A DNA stretch of 64,000 bases from Clostridiales bacterium UBA6114 (GTDB lineage: Bacteria; Bacillota; Clostridia; Oscillospirales; Butyricicoccaceae), in NCBI GenBank assembly GCA_002423435.1, contig DIWE01000023.1:155332-219331 (forward strand). The letters run 5' to 3'. The notes below the pieces were generated by a model. The model was given only the letters and a program-made list of their open reading frames with translations, made no database searches and was not told the origin of the DNA. Positions within the stretch are counted from its first letter, which is position 1, and each line of letters opens with the position of its first letter. Positions 48,342-58,156 of this stretch are shown here, one piece after another. A program made the translations under genes and the position numbers.

Positions 48342-49307
48342 TTATTTCCGTTTCAGAACGGCGTTCGACGCCTTTACGATCTCCTCGGCCGTCAGCTTGA
48401 AGCGTTTCCTCAAATAATCCTCCGTGCCGACCTCGCCGAACTCGTCGTGAATGCCGACCATCTCCATGGGCGCCGGCGTGGTCCTGGCAAGTACGCCCGC
48501 GACCTGGGTGCCGAGCCCGCAGAGGGTGTTGTGGTTTTCCGCCGTGACGATCGCGCCCGTGTCCTTCGCGCACGCCTCGATCAGCTCCGCGTCGATCGGC
48601 TTCCAGGTAAAGAGGTCGACGACCCGGGCGGAGACGCCGCTTTTTTCAAGCTCGGCCGCGGCCGCGAGCGCCTCGGCGACCAGGATTCCGCTCGCGATGA
48701 TGGTCAGGTCCCTGCCGTCTTTGATCGTGATCCCTTTTCCAATCTTAAACTCCGTTCCCTTTTCATAGATGCCGACCGCGTTTTTCCGCATCATGCGGAT
48801 GTAGGCGACACCGTACTGTTCCTTGAGCTCGCGCAGGACGCTTTCGAGCATCACGGTATCGGTGGGCTCGACAACGATCGCGCCCGGCACCGCAAGCATC
48901 ACGGCCGCGTCCTCAAACGGCATATGAGTCCCGCCGTTGTAGGCCGCCGTCACGCCGGGGTCGCTGCCCAGGATTTTCACATTCAGCTTCGCGTACGCGC
49001 AGGATAAAAACACCTGATCCATCACGCGGCGCGACGCAAACGGGCCGAACGTATGGGCAAACGGGATCTTGCCGGTCGCGGACAGCCCGGAGGCGACGCC
49101 GATCATGTTCGCTTCCTGGATGCCGCAGTTGATCATCCGGTCGGGAAACGCCTTCTGAAAGGGCTTCATTCCGGACGAGGAGATCAGGTCGGCGTCAAGC
49201 GCCATAACGCGGGGGTCTTCCTTTGCCATATCGATCAGGGTGTTGCAGTATGTTTCCCTCATCATGGTTTTTTCTTTTTCCAAGGTATTCTTTAAGATCG
49301 TCTTCAT
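48342..49307 (-). CDS. Transketolase, C-terminal subunit
   Basis: 321 residues from the ATG at 49307 (MKTILKNTLEKEKTMMRETY). It contains the pyrimidine-binding and C-terminal domains: DLISSSGMKPFQKAFPDRMI, NCGIQEANMIGVASGLSATG (the catalytic Glu lies in this block), then SGVSARVVDLFTWKPIDAEL and TAENHNTLCGLG. With the N-terminal subunit it forms a split transketolase for the pentose phosphate pathway. The gap to that subunit is 16 bases. Confidence 0.93.
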   Translation of the reverse strand: MKTILKNTLEKEKTMMRETYCNTLIDMAKEDPRVMALDADLISSSGMKPFQKAFPDRMINCGIQEANMIGVASGLSATGKIPFAHTFGPFASRRVMDQVFLSCAYAKLNVKILGSDPGVTAAYNGGTHMPFEDAAVMLAVPGAIVVEPTDTVMLESVLRELKEQYGVAYIRMMRKNAVGIYEKGTEFKIGKGITIKDGRDLTIIASGILVAEALAAAAELEKSGVSARVVDLFTWKPIDAELIEACAKDTGAIVTAENHNTLCGLGTQVAGVLARTTPAPMEMVGIHDEFGEVGTEDYLRKRFKLTAEEIVKASNAVLKRK

Positions 49308-49323
49308 TTCTAAAACCCCCTTC

Positions 49324-50175
49324 TCAAAGCGCCGCGCGGGCATTTTCAAGCGCCTGCTCGGCAGCTTTAAGCGCCTCGGCCATCTGTTCCGGTTTAAAGT
49401 TCATGTGATGGTTCGCTTCGATCCCCTCCGCGAAGGTGCATCCATGTCCCTTGACCGTGTTGAGAACAATGCAGGAAGGCGCGTCTTTTGACGCCTTTGC
49501 TTTCTGAATTGCGGCTTTGATCTCGTCGACGCTGTGGCCGTCGATCCTCTGTGTAAAGAAGCCGAAGGATTCGAATTTCGCGCCGATATCGCCCAAATCC
49601 ATGATATTTTTCGTATAGCCGTCAAGCTGCTGCTTATTGCTGTCGACAAACAGGATCAGGTTCGAAAGCTTGAACTGGGACGCAAACATCGCACCTTCCC
49701 AGACCTGGCCCTCGTTGCACTCGCCGTCGCCGACGACGAGATAGGTGTAAGAATCCCGCCCGTCTGTCCGGTTTCCAAGGGCGACGCCGGCCGCGGCGGA
49801 GATTCCCTGCCCGAGCGACCCGGTCGTCATGTCGATGCCCGTCGTTTTGTTGCGGTCGCAGTGGCTCGGAAGATTGGTCCCGCCCCGATTCAGCGTCAGG
49901 AGCTCCTCCTTAGGGAAAAAGCCTTTGAGCGCGAGGGTCGCGTAAAGTGCCGGCCCCGCATGCCCCTTCGACATGACAAGCCAGTCGCGATCCTCCCATT
50001 TCGGATTTTTCGGATCATATTTCATCTCTTCACCGTAGAGCACCGCCAAAGTCTCGATGATGGACATCGCCCCGCCGACATGGCCGAAACCCAGCGCCTG
50101 AAACGTCTTTAACGTCTGGACCCGGATTTCCTCAGCAAAGACGCGCAGTGCCTTGCAATTTTCATTAGCCGCCAT
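49324..50175 (-). CDS. Transketolase, N-terminal (thiamine diphosphate-binding) subunit
   Basis: 283 residues. The ThDP motif is DGECNEGQVWEGAMFASQFK (GDG...N form, near 152-171), preceded by TTGSLGQGISAAAGVALGNR and SKGHAGPALYATLALKGFF. Split transketolases are common in Clostridia and Archaea. AGGGGTG stands before the ATG. It serves pentose and sedoheptulose exchange and fits the xylulokinase gene 6 kb away. Confidence 0.93.
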   Translation of the reverse strand: MAANENCKALRVFAEEIRVQTLKTFQALGFGHVGGAMSIIETLAVLYGEEMKYDPKNPKWEDRDWLVMSKGHAGPALYATLALKGFFPKEELLTLNRGGTNLPSHCDRNKTTGIDMTTGSLGQGISAAAGVALGNRTDGRDSYTYLVVGDGECNEGQVWEGAMFASQFKLSNLILFVDSNKQQLDGYTKNIMDLGDIGAKFESFGFFTQRIDGHSVDEIKAAIQKAKASKDAPSCIVLNTVKGHGCTFAEGIEANHHMNFKPEQMAEALKAAEQALENARAAL

Positions 50176-50290
50176 TGTTACACCCCTGCTTTAAAATAAA
50201 TTGTTTTTAATTTAACAAAGATCTTTTCAACCGTTTTATTATAATACAAGCCGCCCGATTAATCAAGAAAAGATCCCCGACATTGTGCCG

Positions 50291-52363
50291 TCAGTTCAGA
50301 ATCCCCTGGCTGTCCCGCTCGAAAAGCTCTTTCACACGGCGTAAAATCCCGGCGTGTTCCGGCCTTTCGAGCTCCGGGTCCGTTTTCAAAAGCTCCTCCG
50401 CCGCGTTCTGCGCTTCCTTCAAGGTTTTTACGTCGGATACAAAGCTTGCGATCCTCATTTCCGGAAGCCCGTGCTGGCGCTTGCCGAAGAAGTCCCCCGG
50501 CCCGCGGAGCCTCAAGTCCTCCTCCGCGATCTGAAAACCGTCGTTTGTCCCGCAGAGGGCTTTGAGACGTCTGAGCGTCTCCTCGCTCCGGCTCTCGGTA
50601 AACAGGATGCAGTAAGACTGTTCCTCGCCCCGTCCGACCCGCCCTCTCAGCTGGTGGAGCTGGGAAAGTCCGAACCGCTCGGCGTTTTCCACCACCATGA
50701 CAGTCGCATTCGGCACGTTGACTCCCACCTCGATCACGGTGGTCGACACCAGCACCTGGATTTCATTCCTTGAGAAGCGGCGCATCATTTCCTCTTTCTC
50801 CGACGGCTTCAGCCTTCCGTGGAGAACGCCGAGCTCGAAATCGGAAAAAACCGCTTTCTTAAGCTCGCGGGCATACGCCTGGGTCGCCTTTAGCTCCTCG
50901 TTCCCGTTTTCGTCGACCAGCGGGCAGACGATATAGGCCTGACGGCCCAAAGCGAGCTGCCCCCGGATAAACTGAAAGGCCTTTTCCCGGGCCGCGTCCG
51001 TGCGAAGGGCGGTCTTGATTTCCTTTCTGCCCGGCGGCAGTTCGTCGATCACGGACACGTCGAGGTCGCCGTACAGAATCAGCGCGAGCGTCCGCGGAAT
51101 CGGGGTCGCGGACATGACAAGGGTATGGGGCGGCCTGTCCGCGCCGCCTTTGCCGGAAAGCGCCGCGCGCTGGCGCACGCCGAAACGGTGCTGCTCGTCG
51201 GTCACGACAAGCGCCAGCTTCAAAAACCCGACCTCTTTTTCGATCAGCGCGTGCGTGCCGATCAGAAGATCGATTTCGCCAGAGCGGGCCATCTCGCAGA
51301 CAAGCACTTTCTCCTTGGCGCTCATCGAGCCGGTCAGAAGGCCGGTCTTTAAGGAAAACCGCTCGAAAAGCGGCGAAAGCGCCTGAAAATGCTGCTCGGC
51401 GAGAATGGACGTCGGCGCCATCAAAGCCGACTGATATCCGTTTTTCGCAGCGAGATAAATGCATGCGGCGGCAACCGCCGTTTTGCCCGAACCGACATCG
51501 CCCTGCACAAGGCGGTTCATCAGCTTCCCCGACGCCATATCGAGCGCCGCCTCGCCTATCGCCCGCCTCTGGGCACCCGTGAGGGCAAAACCGAGAGCCG
51601 GCAGAAACTCCCCCGTCTCAAGCGTCTGGAAGTGGATTCCCTCCGCTTCCTGGCGCCTGTTTTTTAATTGCTTTAAGCCGATGGAGAGGAAAAAAAGCTC
51701 CTCGAAGACAAATCGCCTGCGGGATAAAAGCGCGTCCTCCAGCGTTTTCGGGAAATGGATGTTTTCGTAGGCAAAGCGCGCATGCGCGAGCTTATAACGT
51801 TCCCTGAGCTCGGACGGCAAAGCGTCGGCCTCGCCGTCCCCAAACGCCGAGAGGGCCGCCTGCGTCCCCTGCATGACGATATTCCTTGTAAGCCCGGAAA
51901 TCAAAGGGTAGACCGGAAGGATTCGCCCCGTGGTCTTTCCGGCCTCCGCGGCCGGCTCGAAAACCGGATTAATGAGCTCCTTACCCAAAAGATCACTCTG
52001 CACCCTGCCGAAAAAAATATACTCTTTTCCCTTTTGCAGCCGCTCCTTCACATAGGGCTGATTAAAAAAAACGATCGAGAGGCTCCCCGTCTCGTCGAAA
52101 ACGCGCGCCTTGGTAACGGTCTGCGCCCCGCGCGTCCTTGCCACCCGAACCTCTGTCGCGAGCACCGCCTTGATGCAGGCCGAAACCCCGCCCGAGAGCT
52201 CCGCAACCGGCATAAAGCGGGTGCGGTCCTCATAATCGCGCGGGAAATAGGTCAAAAAATCGGAAAGCGTAAAAATCGAAAGGCGGTTTAGGAGCTTCGC
52301 CCGCTTTTCGCCGATCCCTTTTACAAAACGCACGTCGGTCTTGAGCGCGTCCAAGCGTTCCAC
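50291..52363 (-). CDS. recG: ATP-dependent DNA helicase RecG
   Basis: 690 residues. The N-terminal wedge/OB domain (FPRDYEDRTRFMPVAELSGG) precedes helicase motifs: Walker A GDVGSGKTAVAAA, DEQHRFGVRQR (motif II), SATPIPRTLAL (motif III) and the C-terminal QLRGRVGRGEEQSYCILF. It reverses stalled replication forks and branches Holliday junctions. The GTG at 52363 sits almost on its AAAGGA site; a TTG at 52354 would have better spacing. The upstream neighbour is the inverted-repeat structure at 52371. Confidence 0.97.
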   Translation of the reverse strand: MERLDALKTDVRFVKGIGEKRAKLLNRLSIFTLSDFLTYFPRDYEDRTRFMPVAELSGGVSACIKAVLATEVRVARTRGAQTVTKARVFDETGSLSIVFFNQPYVKERLQKGKEYIFFGRVQSDLLGKELINPVFEPAAEAGKTTGRILPVYPLISGLTRNIVMQGTQAALSAFGDGEADALPSELRERYKLAHARFAYENIHFPKTLEDALLSRRRFVFEELFFLSIGLKQLKNRRQEAEGIHFQTLETGEFLPALGFALTGAQRRAIGEAALDMASGKLMNRLVQGDVGSGKTAVAAACIYLAAKNGYQSALMAPTSILAEQHFQALSPLFERFSLKTGLLTGSMSAKEKVLVCEMARSGEIDLLIGTHALIEKEVGFLKLALVVTDEQHRFGVRQRAALSGKGGADRPPHTLVMSATPIPRTLALILYGDLDVSVIDELPPGRKEIKTALRTDAAREKAFQFIRGQLALGRQAYIVCPLVDENGNEELKATQAYARELKKAVFSDFELGVLHGRLKPSEKEEMMRRFSRNEIQVLVSTTVIEVGVNVPNATVMVVENAERFGLSQLHQLRGRVGRGEEQSYCILFTESRSEETLRRLKALCGTNDGFQIAEEDLRLRGPGDFFGKRQHGLPEMRIASFVSDVKTLKEAQNAAEELLKTDPELERPEHAGILRRVKELFERDSQGILN

Positions 52364-52370
52364 GTCCTTT

Positions 52371-52644
52371 TAGCCGGAGCATGATAATCGGAACCCGCCT
52401 TGCGGGGCATCTTATTTGCGCCCGGCTTCGTTATTGTCCTTGATGGGCGACAGCCCATCTGCGTCCGCTGCCTTGCCGGACGCAAAAATCCGCTCCCGCA
52501 GGGTCGAAGATTTCCGAGGCTGCGGGCCGTCTTGGGGCAAGGCGGCGGCCCGCGGGAAGGCTTGGTGCCTTTCAAGGGCCGGCAACGCCGCACCGGGGCG
52601 GCCCGCAGCCTCGGAAACGGGTTCGGATTATCATGCTCCGGCTA
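52371..52644. repeat. 274-bp GC-rich inverted-repeat structure ahead of recG
   Basis: The outer arms 52371-52397 and 52618-52644 are complementary over 27 bases with one mismatch (TAGCCGGAGCATGATAATC...). The right arm continues inward with 19 bases (52599-52617) that pair perfectly with 52511-52529 (TTTCCGAGGCTGCGGGCCG). Thus the right arm is continuous while the left is split by 113 bases. That insert has its own hairpins (GATGGGC-GACA-GCCCATC; TGCGTCCG/CGGACGCA). No ORF is seen. The whole can fold into one branched RNA or is a small non-autonomous element. It ends 7 bases from the recG start. Confidence 0.75.
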
Positions 52645-52664
52645 AGCGGGCAACACTGAAATCA

Positions 52665-55154
52665 TCAAAGCTTTGCATATTCCACCGAAGCCGGCAGGTC
52701 GTCGTAAAAGGCCTTTGCCGTGACAATCCCCTTCCGGTGATCGCCGAACACCGCGATGCGCTTTTCCTCACCGGGCAGCAGGTCAAAATAGTTGTCGGAA
52801 AACAGCCAGCCGAACTCGTCCCCGTCTTCGGAGCCCGAAAGCTCCACGCACCGTGCGAACCGCCGCGCGGTGACCACGAGCTCGTCCCCCTGCCGGACGA
52901 TTTCAAGCCCGGTGTTTTCTGGATAGTCAAGATGCCGCTCCAATTCAAAAACGTCGGTGCAGGAGGCGATCGTCCCGCCGTCCGACAGCGCTTTTGCGCA
53001 GACGATGTACCTCTTCTTAAACTGTCCGAACCGGTCAAGGCTGCAGACGGGTTTCGACTCGTCGGGCTTTGTGTCAAAGTCCGTTTCAAAGCCGTCTAAA
53101 TACTCGTTTGCCTCCATATCGAAGAGCTTGACCTCCAGAGTGCCCCGTACTTCTTTCTGTGTGTCGTTTATAAGCCAGACGTAGCCGTGATCTGCAAACT
53201 CGCAGCAGAGAAGAAGCGGCTCATACGCCCTTTTAAGCGCGTAATAAGGGTAATACGGCTCTAGGAAGTAGTCGATAACGCCGTAGGAGATAATGTTGCT
53301 GTTGTTGTTGAGTTTCCAGAGCATATGGCCCTTTGTGACGCGCTTTTTCTCCGCCGACTCCGCGCCGTACCCGCGGCGGAACCTTTCCACCTGGCGGCGG
53401 ATATACTCGGCGTGGGCGGCTCCGATCCTGTAGACCATTTCTTCCGGGGTGTCGGCGTCATAGTAGTGCTCGATCGGCCCGAGCTTTAAATGCCCGAAAT
53501 TCGTGTTGTGCCTGCACCAGCTCTCGGGCCAGCGGAGCTTTTCGCGCCGGGTGACCTTCGCCGTATACCCGTCGGGCCAGAGCTCCTCTCCGGTCATCAT
53601 CCGTTTCATAGTCCGCATCGGCGGGGTGGACACCCTGCAGTTTTCGCTCAGGAAAACGGGGTAGGTCCTGCCGGGCACAAACCAAAGGTGCGTGTAGCCG
53701 TGCGTGTCGCCGGCCGACGGGTCATTCGCGAAGCCGCCTCCGGTCGGCGAGCTGATATGATAATATCGAATGGGGTCGTTCTTTTTGCAGACCTCCGGAA
53801 AAACCTCCCTGACGATCCGCTCGCCGAAGCAGCGCTTTCCCGGGAAATCGTAATCGCGCGACAGGAGCATCTCGTTCCCGCCGCACCAGAGCAGGATGCA
53901 CGGGTGATGGCGGAGCCGCTTTACAAGCTGTTCTGCCTCCAGTCGGCATTTTTCCATAAAATCCGGCTCCTCGCCGTACATCGAGTAGCAGAGATAAAAA
54001 TCGTGCCAGATCAGGATGCCTCTGCGGTCGCATTCCTCGTAAAGCTCCTCGTCGTATACCTCGCCTTCGCCCCAGACCCTGAGGATATTGAAATTGCCGA
54101 GCTCGGAGAGGAAAAGGAGGCGTTTCATCCGTTCGGATTGATGGCAATTGGTGAGCGTGTCCGGGTGGGCGAGGTTTGCACCCCACAGTTTCAGCGGGCG
54201 GCCGTTTACGCGAAAGTCGAAATCGCCTACAAGCTCGATTTTTCGGAAGGCTATCGTCCTTTCGGCCCGGTCCCCGTCTTCCCCGCCGCAGCGGATTTCC
54301 GCCCTGTAGCAACAGGGCTCTCCGTGTGTGCGGGGCCACCACAGGCGCGGATTTTCGACCGTGGCGGTAAGAAAAACGCGGCCCCCGGCGATCTCCCCTT
54401 TTCCTTCGGCTACGGGATGCCCGTCTGAATCGCAAACGGACAGGAGGCATTTTTTTCCCTCGCCGCCTTCGACGGTCAGCGACGCGGTCACGGTTCCGGC
54501 GGTATAGTTTTCATTCGGCAGAGCGTCAATTTTTACCTCTTCGATCCGCAGAGTTTCCGTCTGTTCAAGGATGACAGGCGCGTAGATCCCGCATCTGATC
54601 ATCGTCGGGATCGGGCCGTTGTAGTCCTGGAAGCCGGACCTGAACGCCCTCGTCATCGCGAAGCCGGGCACCATTCCCTCATATTTCTCCGGAATTTCAA
54701 CCGACCCGACAACTCGTTTTGACGAGCGAAAGCACAAAAGGAGCGTGTTTTCCCTTTGCAGATTCCGAAGGAAATCCGTCTTATGGCGCATATAGGCGTT
54801 GTCGAACTCCCCGACAGGCTCGCCGTTTAAGTAAGCCTTCGCGAAGGTATCCAGGCCCCAAAACGCAAGGCGCGAGGGCAGCGAAGGCTCATCCACCGCA
54901 AAGCGGCACCGGTACACCCATTCGTAGTCGTCGACCCACAGGTCGTTGTTATGCCCGCGAATATTCGGGTTTTCAATCATTTTATTGTGCAGCAGAACGT
55001 CATGCACCTGCGCCGGCATCGCGTCGATTTCGAAAACCGCGTCCCTGCCCTCGCCCTGTGTTTCGAACAGCCTGTCGAGCTGTTTTGCCGAAAGCAAATC
55101 CGCGCGTTCGACCCTTTTAAGCTGCCAGTTTTGTCGCAATACCGTTCTCTTCAT
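52665..55154 (-). CDS. Glycoside hydrolase family 2, beta-mannosidase-like
   Basis: 829 residues. The N-terminal jelly-roll (DLWVDDYEWVYRCRFAVDE; FWGLDTFAKAYLNGEPVGEF), immunoglobulin-like middle and TIM barrel are in GH2 order. The acid/base Glu is in LLWCGGNEMLLSRDY (about 425) and the nucleophile Glu likely in PVFLSENCRV (about 510). NILRVWGEGEVYDEELYEEC is typical of beta-mannosidases. No signal peptide is seen, so it probably cuts imported mannosides or related oligosaccharides. It is downstream of the two sugar-kinase genes in the same direction. Confidence 0.9.
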   Translation of the reverse strand: MKRTVLRQNWQLKRVERADLLSAKQLDRLFETQGEGRDAVFEIDAMPAQVHDVLLHNKMIENPNIRGHNNDLWVDDYEWVYRCRFAVDEPSLPSRLAFWGLDTFAKAYLNGEPVGEFDNAYMRHKTDFLRNLQRENTLLLCFRSSKRVVGSVEIPEKYEGMVPGFAMTRAFRSGFQDYNGPIPTMIRCGIYAPVILEQTETLRIEEVKIDALPNENYTAGTVTASLTVEGGEGKKCLLSVCDSDGHPVAEGKGEIAGGRVFLTATVENPRLWWPRTHGEPCCYRAEIRCGGEDGDRAERTIAFRKIELVGDFDFRVNGRPLKLWGANLAHPDTLTNCHQSERMKRLLFLSELGNFNILRVWGEGEVYDEELYEECDRRGILIWHDFYLCYSMYGEEPDFMEKCRLEAEQLVKRLRHHPCILLWCGGNEMLLSRDYDFPGKRCFGERIVREVFPEVCKKNDPIRYYHISSPTGGGFANDPSAGDTHGYTHLWFVPGRTYPVFLSENCRVSTPPMRTMKRMMTGEELWPDGYTAKVTRREKLRWPESWCRHNTNFGHLKLGPIEHYYDADTPEEMVYRIGAAHAEYIRRQVERFRRGYGAESAEKKRVTKGHMLWKLNNNSNIISYGVIDYFLEPYYPYYALKRAYEPLLLCCEFADHGYVWLINDTQKEVRGTLEVKLFDMEANEYLDGFETDFDTKPDESKPVCSLDRFGQFKKRYIVCAKALSDGGTIASCTDVFELERHLDYPENTGLEIVRQGDELVVTARRFARCVELSGSEDGDEFGWLFSDNYFDLLPGEEKRIAVFGDHRKGIVTAKAFYDDLPASVEYAKL

Positions 55155-55201
55155 CTCTGTTCTCCGATTCCTTTCCGAGTATCCGCCAAAACGGCGGATT
55201 T

Positions 55202-56545
55202 TTATCCTTTGATACAGCCTTCGGCCATCACCATGGTCGCCGTGCCGATCAGCGTCGTGTCCACCTGCGAAAGCATCCGGACAGCGTCCGGGCCGCCCGG
55301 GCGCAGCTCCCGCAGGGCGGGGTCTTCCACGATATCGATGCGCATGGGATTTCCGTCAAAATCGGAAAGCCGGCGGGCGTCGATCTTTTTATGGAGCTCC
55401 CGGAACAAAAGCGGTTTGAGCACGGGGTTTCTCGCGATGCTCCCCTCGAGATAAACAACCGTCTTCGCACCCTTAGGCGCCGCGCCCATGGAAACGATCG
55501 TCGCCAGAATCGCATTCGACAGCGTCTGTCCGACTCTTGTGACGATCAGCTCCGAAAGCCTTTGCAGCTCAAGAAGGCCGTTTTCCCCGGCGATTTTTTT
55601 GATCTCGTCGAGGCTATTAGACGAAAACGAGGGCTCTATATGGCTTCGGTAGATTTCAAAGACCTGTTTTGTATCCCGGACGCCGCGGAAGAATCTCTCC
55701 GTGTTTTTCCCTTCAAGAGCCGAGCCGCCGAGCCGGACCTTCGTTTCGATCGTGCGGCGCATCAGGCTGTAGATTCCCTTTCCGGCGACGGCATAGTGAA
55801 GCTGCCGGTTTTCGGTTTCCTCCGGCGGGAAAAGCTCGTCGTCTTCCGGCAGGGTGCAGACCAGCGCAATCGGGAGATAATGCTTTTCGTCGCCGTTTGC
55901 CATGCCCGTCCCGCAAATGCAAAGAACCGTTTTATCTTCGGGCTTTGCCTCGGACATCGAGACGGCGCCATGGTGCGCGACGATCCCGTCCGACTGGTAA
56001 AAAAGCGTAAAACCGGAGGGCAGGCCTCTCGACCTCATATAATTTTCGAAATTGCTCCTAAAAGAGAGCCTTTTGCAGATTTCAGACTCGCGCCTCGCGA
56101 TAACCCCTACGAGCGTGGGGACCTTTGTCGGGTGGATCGGGCAGTCGTTTTGCAAAAGCATCGGTATGGACACGCCGATTTCGGGGTACGGCGCGGTTTC
56201 CAGATAGCGGCGCACGGTTTCGTCCCGGATGAGCAGCGAGTCGAGATAATCGTAAAATTCGGTCGGCTCTTCGGGGTTTTCCTGCGCGCGCGCATATTGG
56301 ACGGTCAGAAACCCGTCGTCCATCGACGCGATCATCACCTTGGTATTGCTCCCGCCGATCGAGACGGCGAGCACGGGGCCGTGGTTTCGAAACGCGTACG
56401 GCTTCTCTTTCGCAATTTCGAAATGCCTCTCCATCGCCGAGTAGGAGCCGGGCATCGTCTTTGTCCGAAACCGCTCTATAAAATCGCGAAGCTCCGCTTC
56501 CGTGTCGGGAATCAGCCGCGAGCGCAGGTTTTCATAGCTGGTCAT
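55202..56545 (-). CDS. Hexokinase-like sugar kinase (ASKHA fold)
   Basis: 447 residues from the ATG at 56545, whose ATGA overlaps the xylulokinase stop; the long upstream frame is a shadow inside xylB. The phosphate-1 loop VLAVSIGGSNTKVMIASM (about 57-74), phosphate-2 VLCICGTGMANG (about 216-227) and adenosine motif VVYLEGSIARNPVLKPLLF (about 370-388) follow the hexokinase plan. It is not ROK or FGGY type. The sugar is not clear; neighbours suggest mannose or another product of the GH2 enzyme. Confidence 0.75.
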   Translation of the reverse strand: MTSYENLRSRLIPDTEAELRDFIERFRTKTMPGSYSAMERHFEIAKEKPYAFRNHGPVLAVSIGGSNTKVMIASMDDGFLTVQYARAQENPEEPTEFYDYLDSLLIRDETVRRYLETAPYPEIGVSIPMLLQNDCPIHPTKVPTLVGVIARRESEICKRLSFRSNFENYMRSRGLPSGFTLFYQSDGIVAHHGAVSMSEAKPEDKTVLCICGTGMANGDEKHYLPIALVCTLPEDDELFPPEETENRQLHYAVAGKGIYSLMRRTIETKVRLGGSALEGKNTERFFRGVRDTKQVFEIYRSHIEPSFSSNSLDEIKKIAGENGLLELQRLSELIVTRVGQTLSNAILATIVSMGAAPKGAKTVVYLEGSIARNPVLKPLLFRELHKKIDARRLSDFDGNPMRIDIVEDPALRELRPGGPDAVRMLSQVDTTLIGTATMVMAEGCIKG

Positions 56546-58062
56546 GGCGTCCCCTCGAAATACCATTTGAGCGCCGGGTACATTTTGGCGTAGGCCCCGT
56601 ACAGCCTCCGGTATGTTCCGGCGTTTTGCCGGTTCGGCCCGGTTTCGCTCGTCGTTCGGATGGTCTCCATTGCCTCGGCGGGCGTTGCCCAAATTCCGCA
56701 GCCGACGCCGGCCACCATCGCGGCGCCGTATGCGCCGCCGGCCTCGCTGCTGTGCACGGTGCGGACCGGCAATTGGAATACGTCCGCCAGGATCTGCCGC
56801 CAAAGCCCGCTTTTGGCGCCGCCGCCCGAAACGACGACCGACGACGATTCCACCGCCGCGCACTCGGCGATAAGGTCGTAGACATGCTTCATCGAATACG
56901 CGACCCCTTCAAGCACGGCGCGGGCAAAATGTGCCTTTTTCATATCCGCCGTCGCGCCGATAAAGCCGCCCCGCGCTTTCGGATCAAACAGCGGGCACCG
57001 TTCGCCGGTGAGATACGGCAGGAACAAAAGCCCGTCCGAGCCCGCCGGGGCCTTAAGCGCCAGCCTGTCCAGCTGAACATACGCGTCCTCCCCGCCGTTT
57101 CGCTCCGCCATCCGCTCGCAGTCGCCAAGCGCATTGCGAAACCACTGATAGGATCCGGCGGCCGAAAGGGTACAGCCAAACGCCATCCAGGTCCCGGGAG
57201 CGTTATTGCAAAACAGCTGCAGCCTGCCGCCCCGGTTTTCGGCATAGGCGGGCAGCCCCAGCGCGACAACCCCCGAGGTCCCAAGGGTGATCCCGATTTT
57301 TCCGGGCTTTATCAGTCCCGCTCCCGTTGTCGATATGACCGCGTCGCCGCCCCCGGCATATACGGGCACGCCCGCAGGCAGCCCCGTCTCCTCCGCTGCC
57401 GCCTCCGTCACCGTTCCGGCCCGGTCTGTGGATTCCAGACACGTCGGAAAAAGCTCGCGGCGAAGCCCGGTTTTCTCTATGAGCTCATAAGCCCATCCGC
57501 GGTTTTTGACGTCGAACAGCCCGGTCCCGGAAGCGTCGCTGACTTCCGTCGCGACGACCCCGGTCAGCTTGAAACGGATATAGTCTTTCGGGTTTAATAC
57601 GACCGCGGTCTTATCGTAGTTTTCCGGTTCATTTTGCTTGAGCCACAGGATTTTCCCGCCGGTATAGCCGGTCAGCATCATATTATTCGTATATTTCAGT
57701 AATCCATCAAGCCCGCCCGCGGCCTCGGTAATCTCGTCGCACTGGGCCTTTGTCCGCTGGTCGTTCCAAAGGATGGCAGGTCTCACCACACGCTTTTCCA
57801 AATCGAGCGCGACAAGTCCGTGCATCTGCCCGGACAGACTGATACCCGAAAGCGTCATGCCCGCCGTTTTCCCGGATATTTCCCTCAAGGTTTCCTTAAC
57901 GCCTTCCCACCAGTCCTCCACCCTTTGCTCCGACCAGCCGGGATACGGCTTATAAAGGGGATATTCGGCGACGGCGGAATAGAGGATGTTGCCCTCCTCA
58001 TCCGCCAGAATTGTCTTGCAGCCGGAAGTCCCAATATCGATTCCCAGGATCAAACGCGTCAT
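56542..58062 (-). CDS. xylB: Xylulokinase (FGGY family)
   Basis: 506 residues from the ATG at 58062; an in-frame TTG three codons earlier has no spaced site. LILGIDIGTSGCKTILADEE is the N-terminal phosphate loop, LSGQMHGLVALDLEKRVVRP the xylulokinase substrate motif with MHGLV, and SSSVVVSGGGAKSGLWRQIL the C-terminal ATP site. It phosphorylates D-xylulose to the 5-phosphate, which feeds transketolase. No xylose isomerase or transporter is in the window, so another ketose is possible. The ROK regulator lies upstream. Confidence 0.9.
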   Translation of the reverse strand: MTRLILGIDIGTSGCKTILADEEGNILYSAVAEYPLYKPYPGWSEQRVEDWWEGVKETLREISGKTAGMTLSGISLSGQMHGLVALDLEKRVVRPAILWNDQRTKAQCDEITEAAGGLDGLLKYTNNMMLTGYTGGKILWLKQNEPENYDKTAVVLNPKDYIRFKLTGVVATEVSDASGTGLFDVKNRGWAYELIEKTGLRRELFPTCLESTDRAGTVTEAAAEETGLPAGVPVYAGGGDAVISTTGAGLIKPGKIGITLGTSGVVALGLPAYAENRGGRLQLFCNNAPGTWMAFGCTLSAAGSYQWFRNALGDCERMAERNGGEDAYVQLDRLALKAPAGSDGLLFLPYLTGERCPLFDPKARGGFIGATADMKKAHFARAVLEGVAYSMKHVYDLIAECAAVESSSVVVSGGGAKSGLWRQILADVFQLPVRTVHSSEAGGAYGAAMVAGVGCGIWATPAEAMETIRTTSETGPNRQNAGTYRRLYGAYAKMYPALKWYFEGTP

Positions 58063-58156
58063 AAATGTCAACTCGCAATCATATTTTGTGTCGCCCGGAG
58101 AGAGGAGCCCGATTATGCCCGCCTGGCAAATGTGTTTGCAGCTATTAATTAAACAC

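Noticed and set aside
55391..56593. 400-residue + strand ORF opposite the hexokinase-like gene
   Set aside because: Shadow of a strongly supported minus-strand gene; composition and lack of motifs argue against coding.
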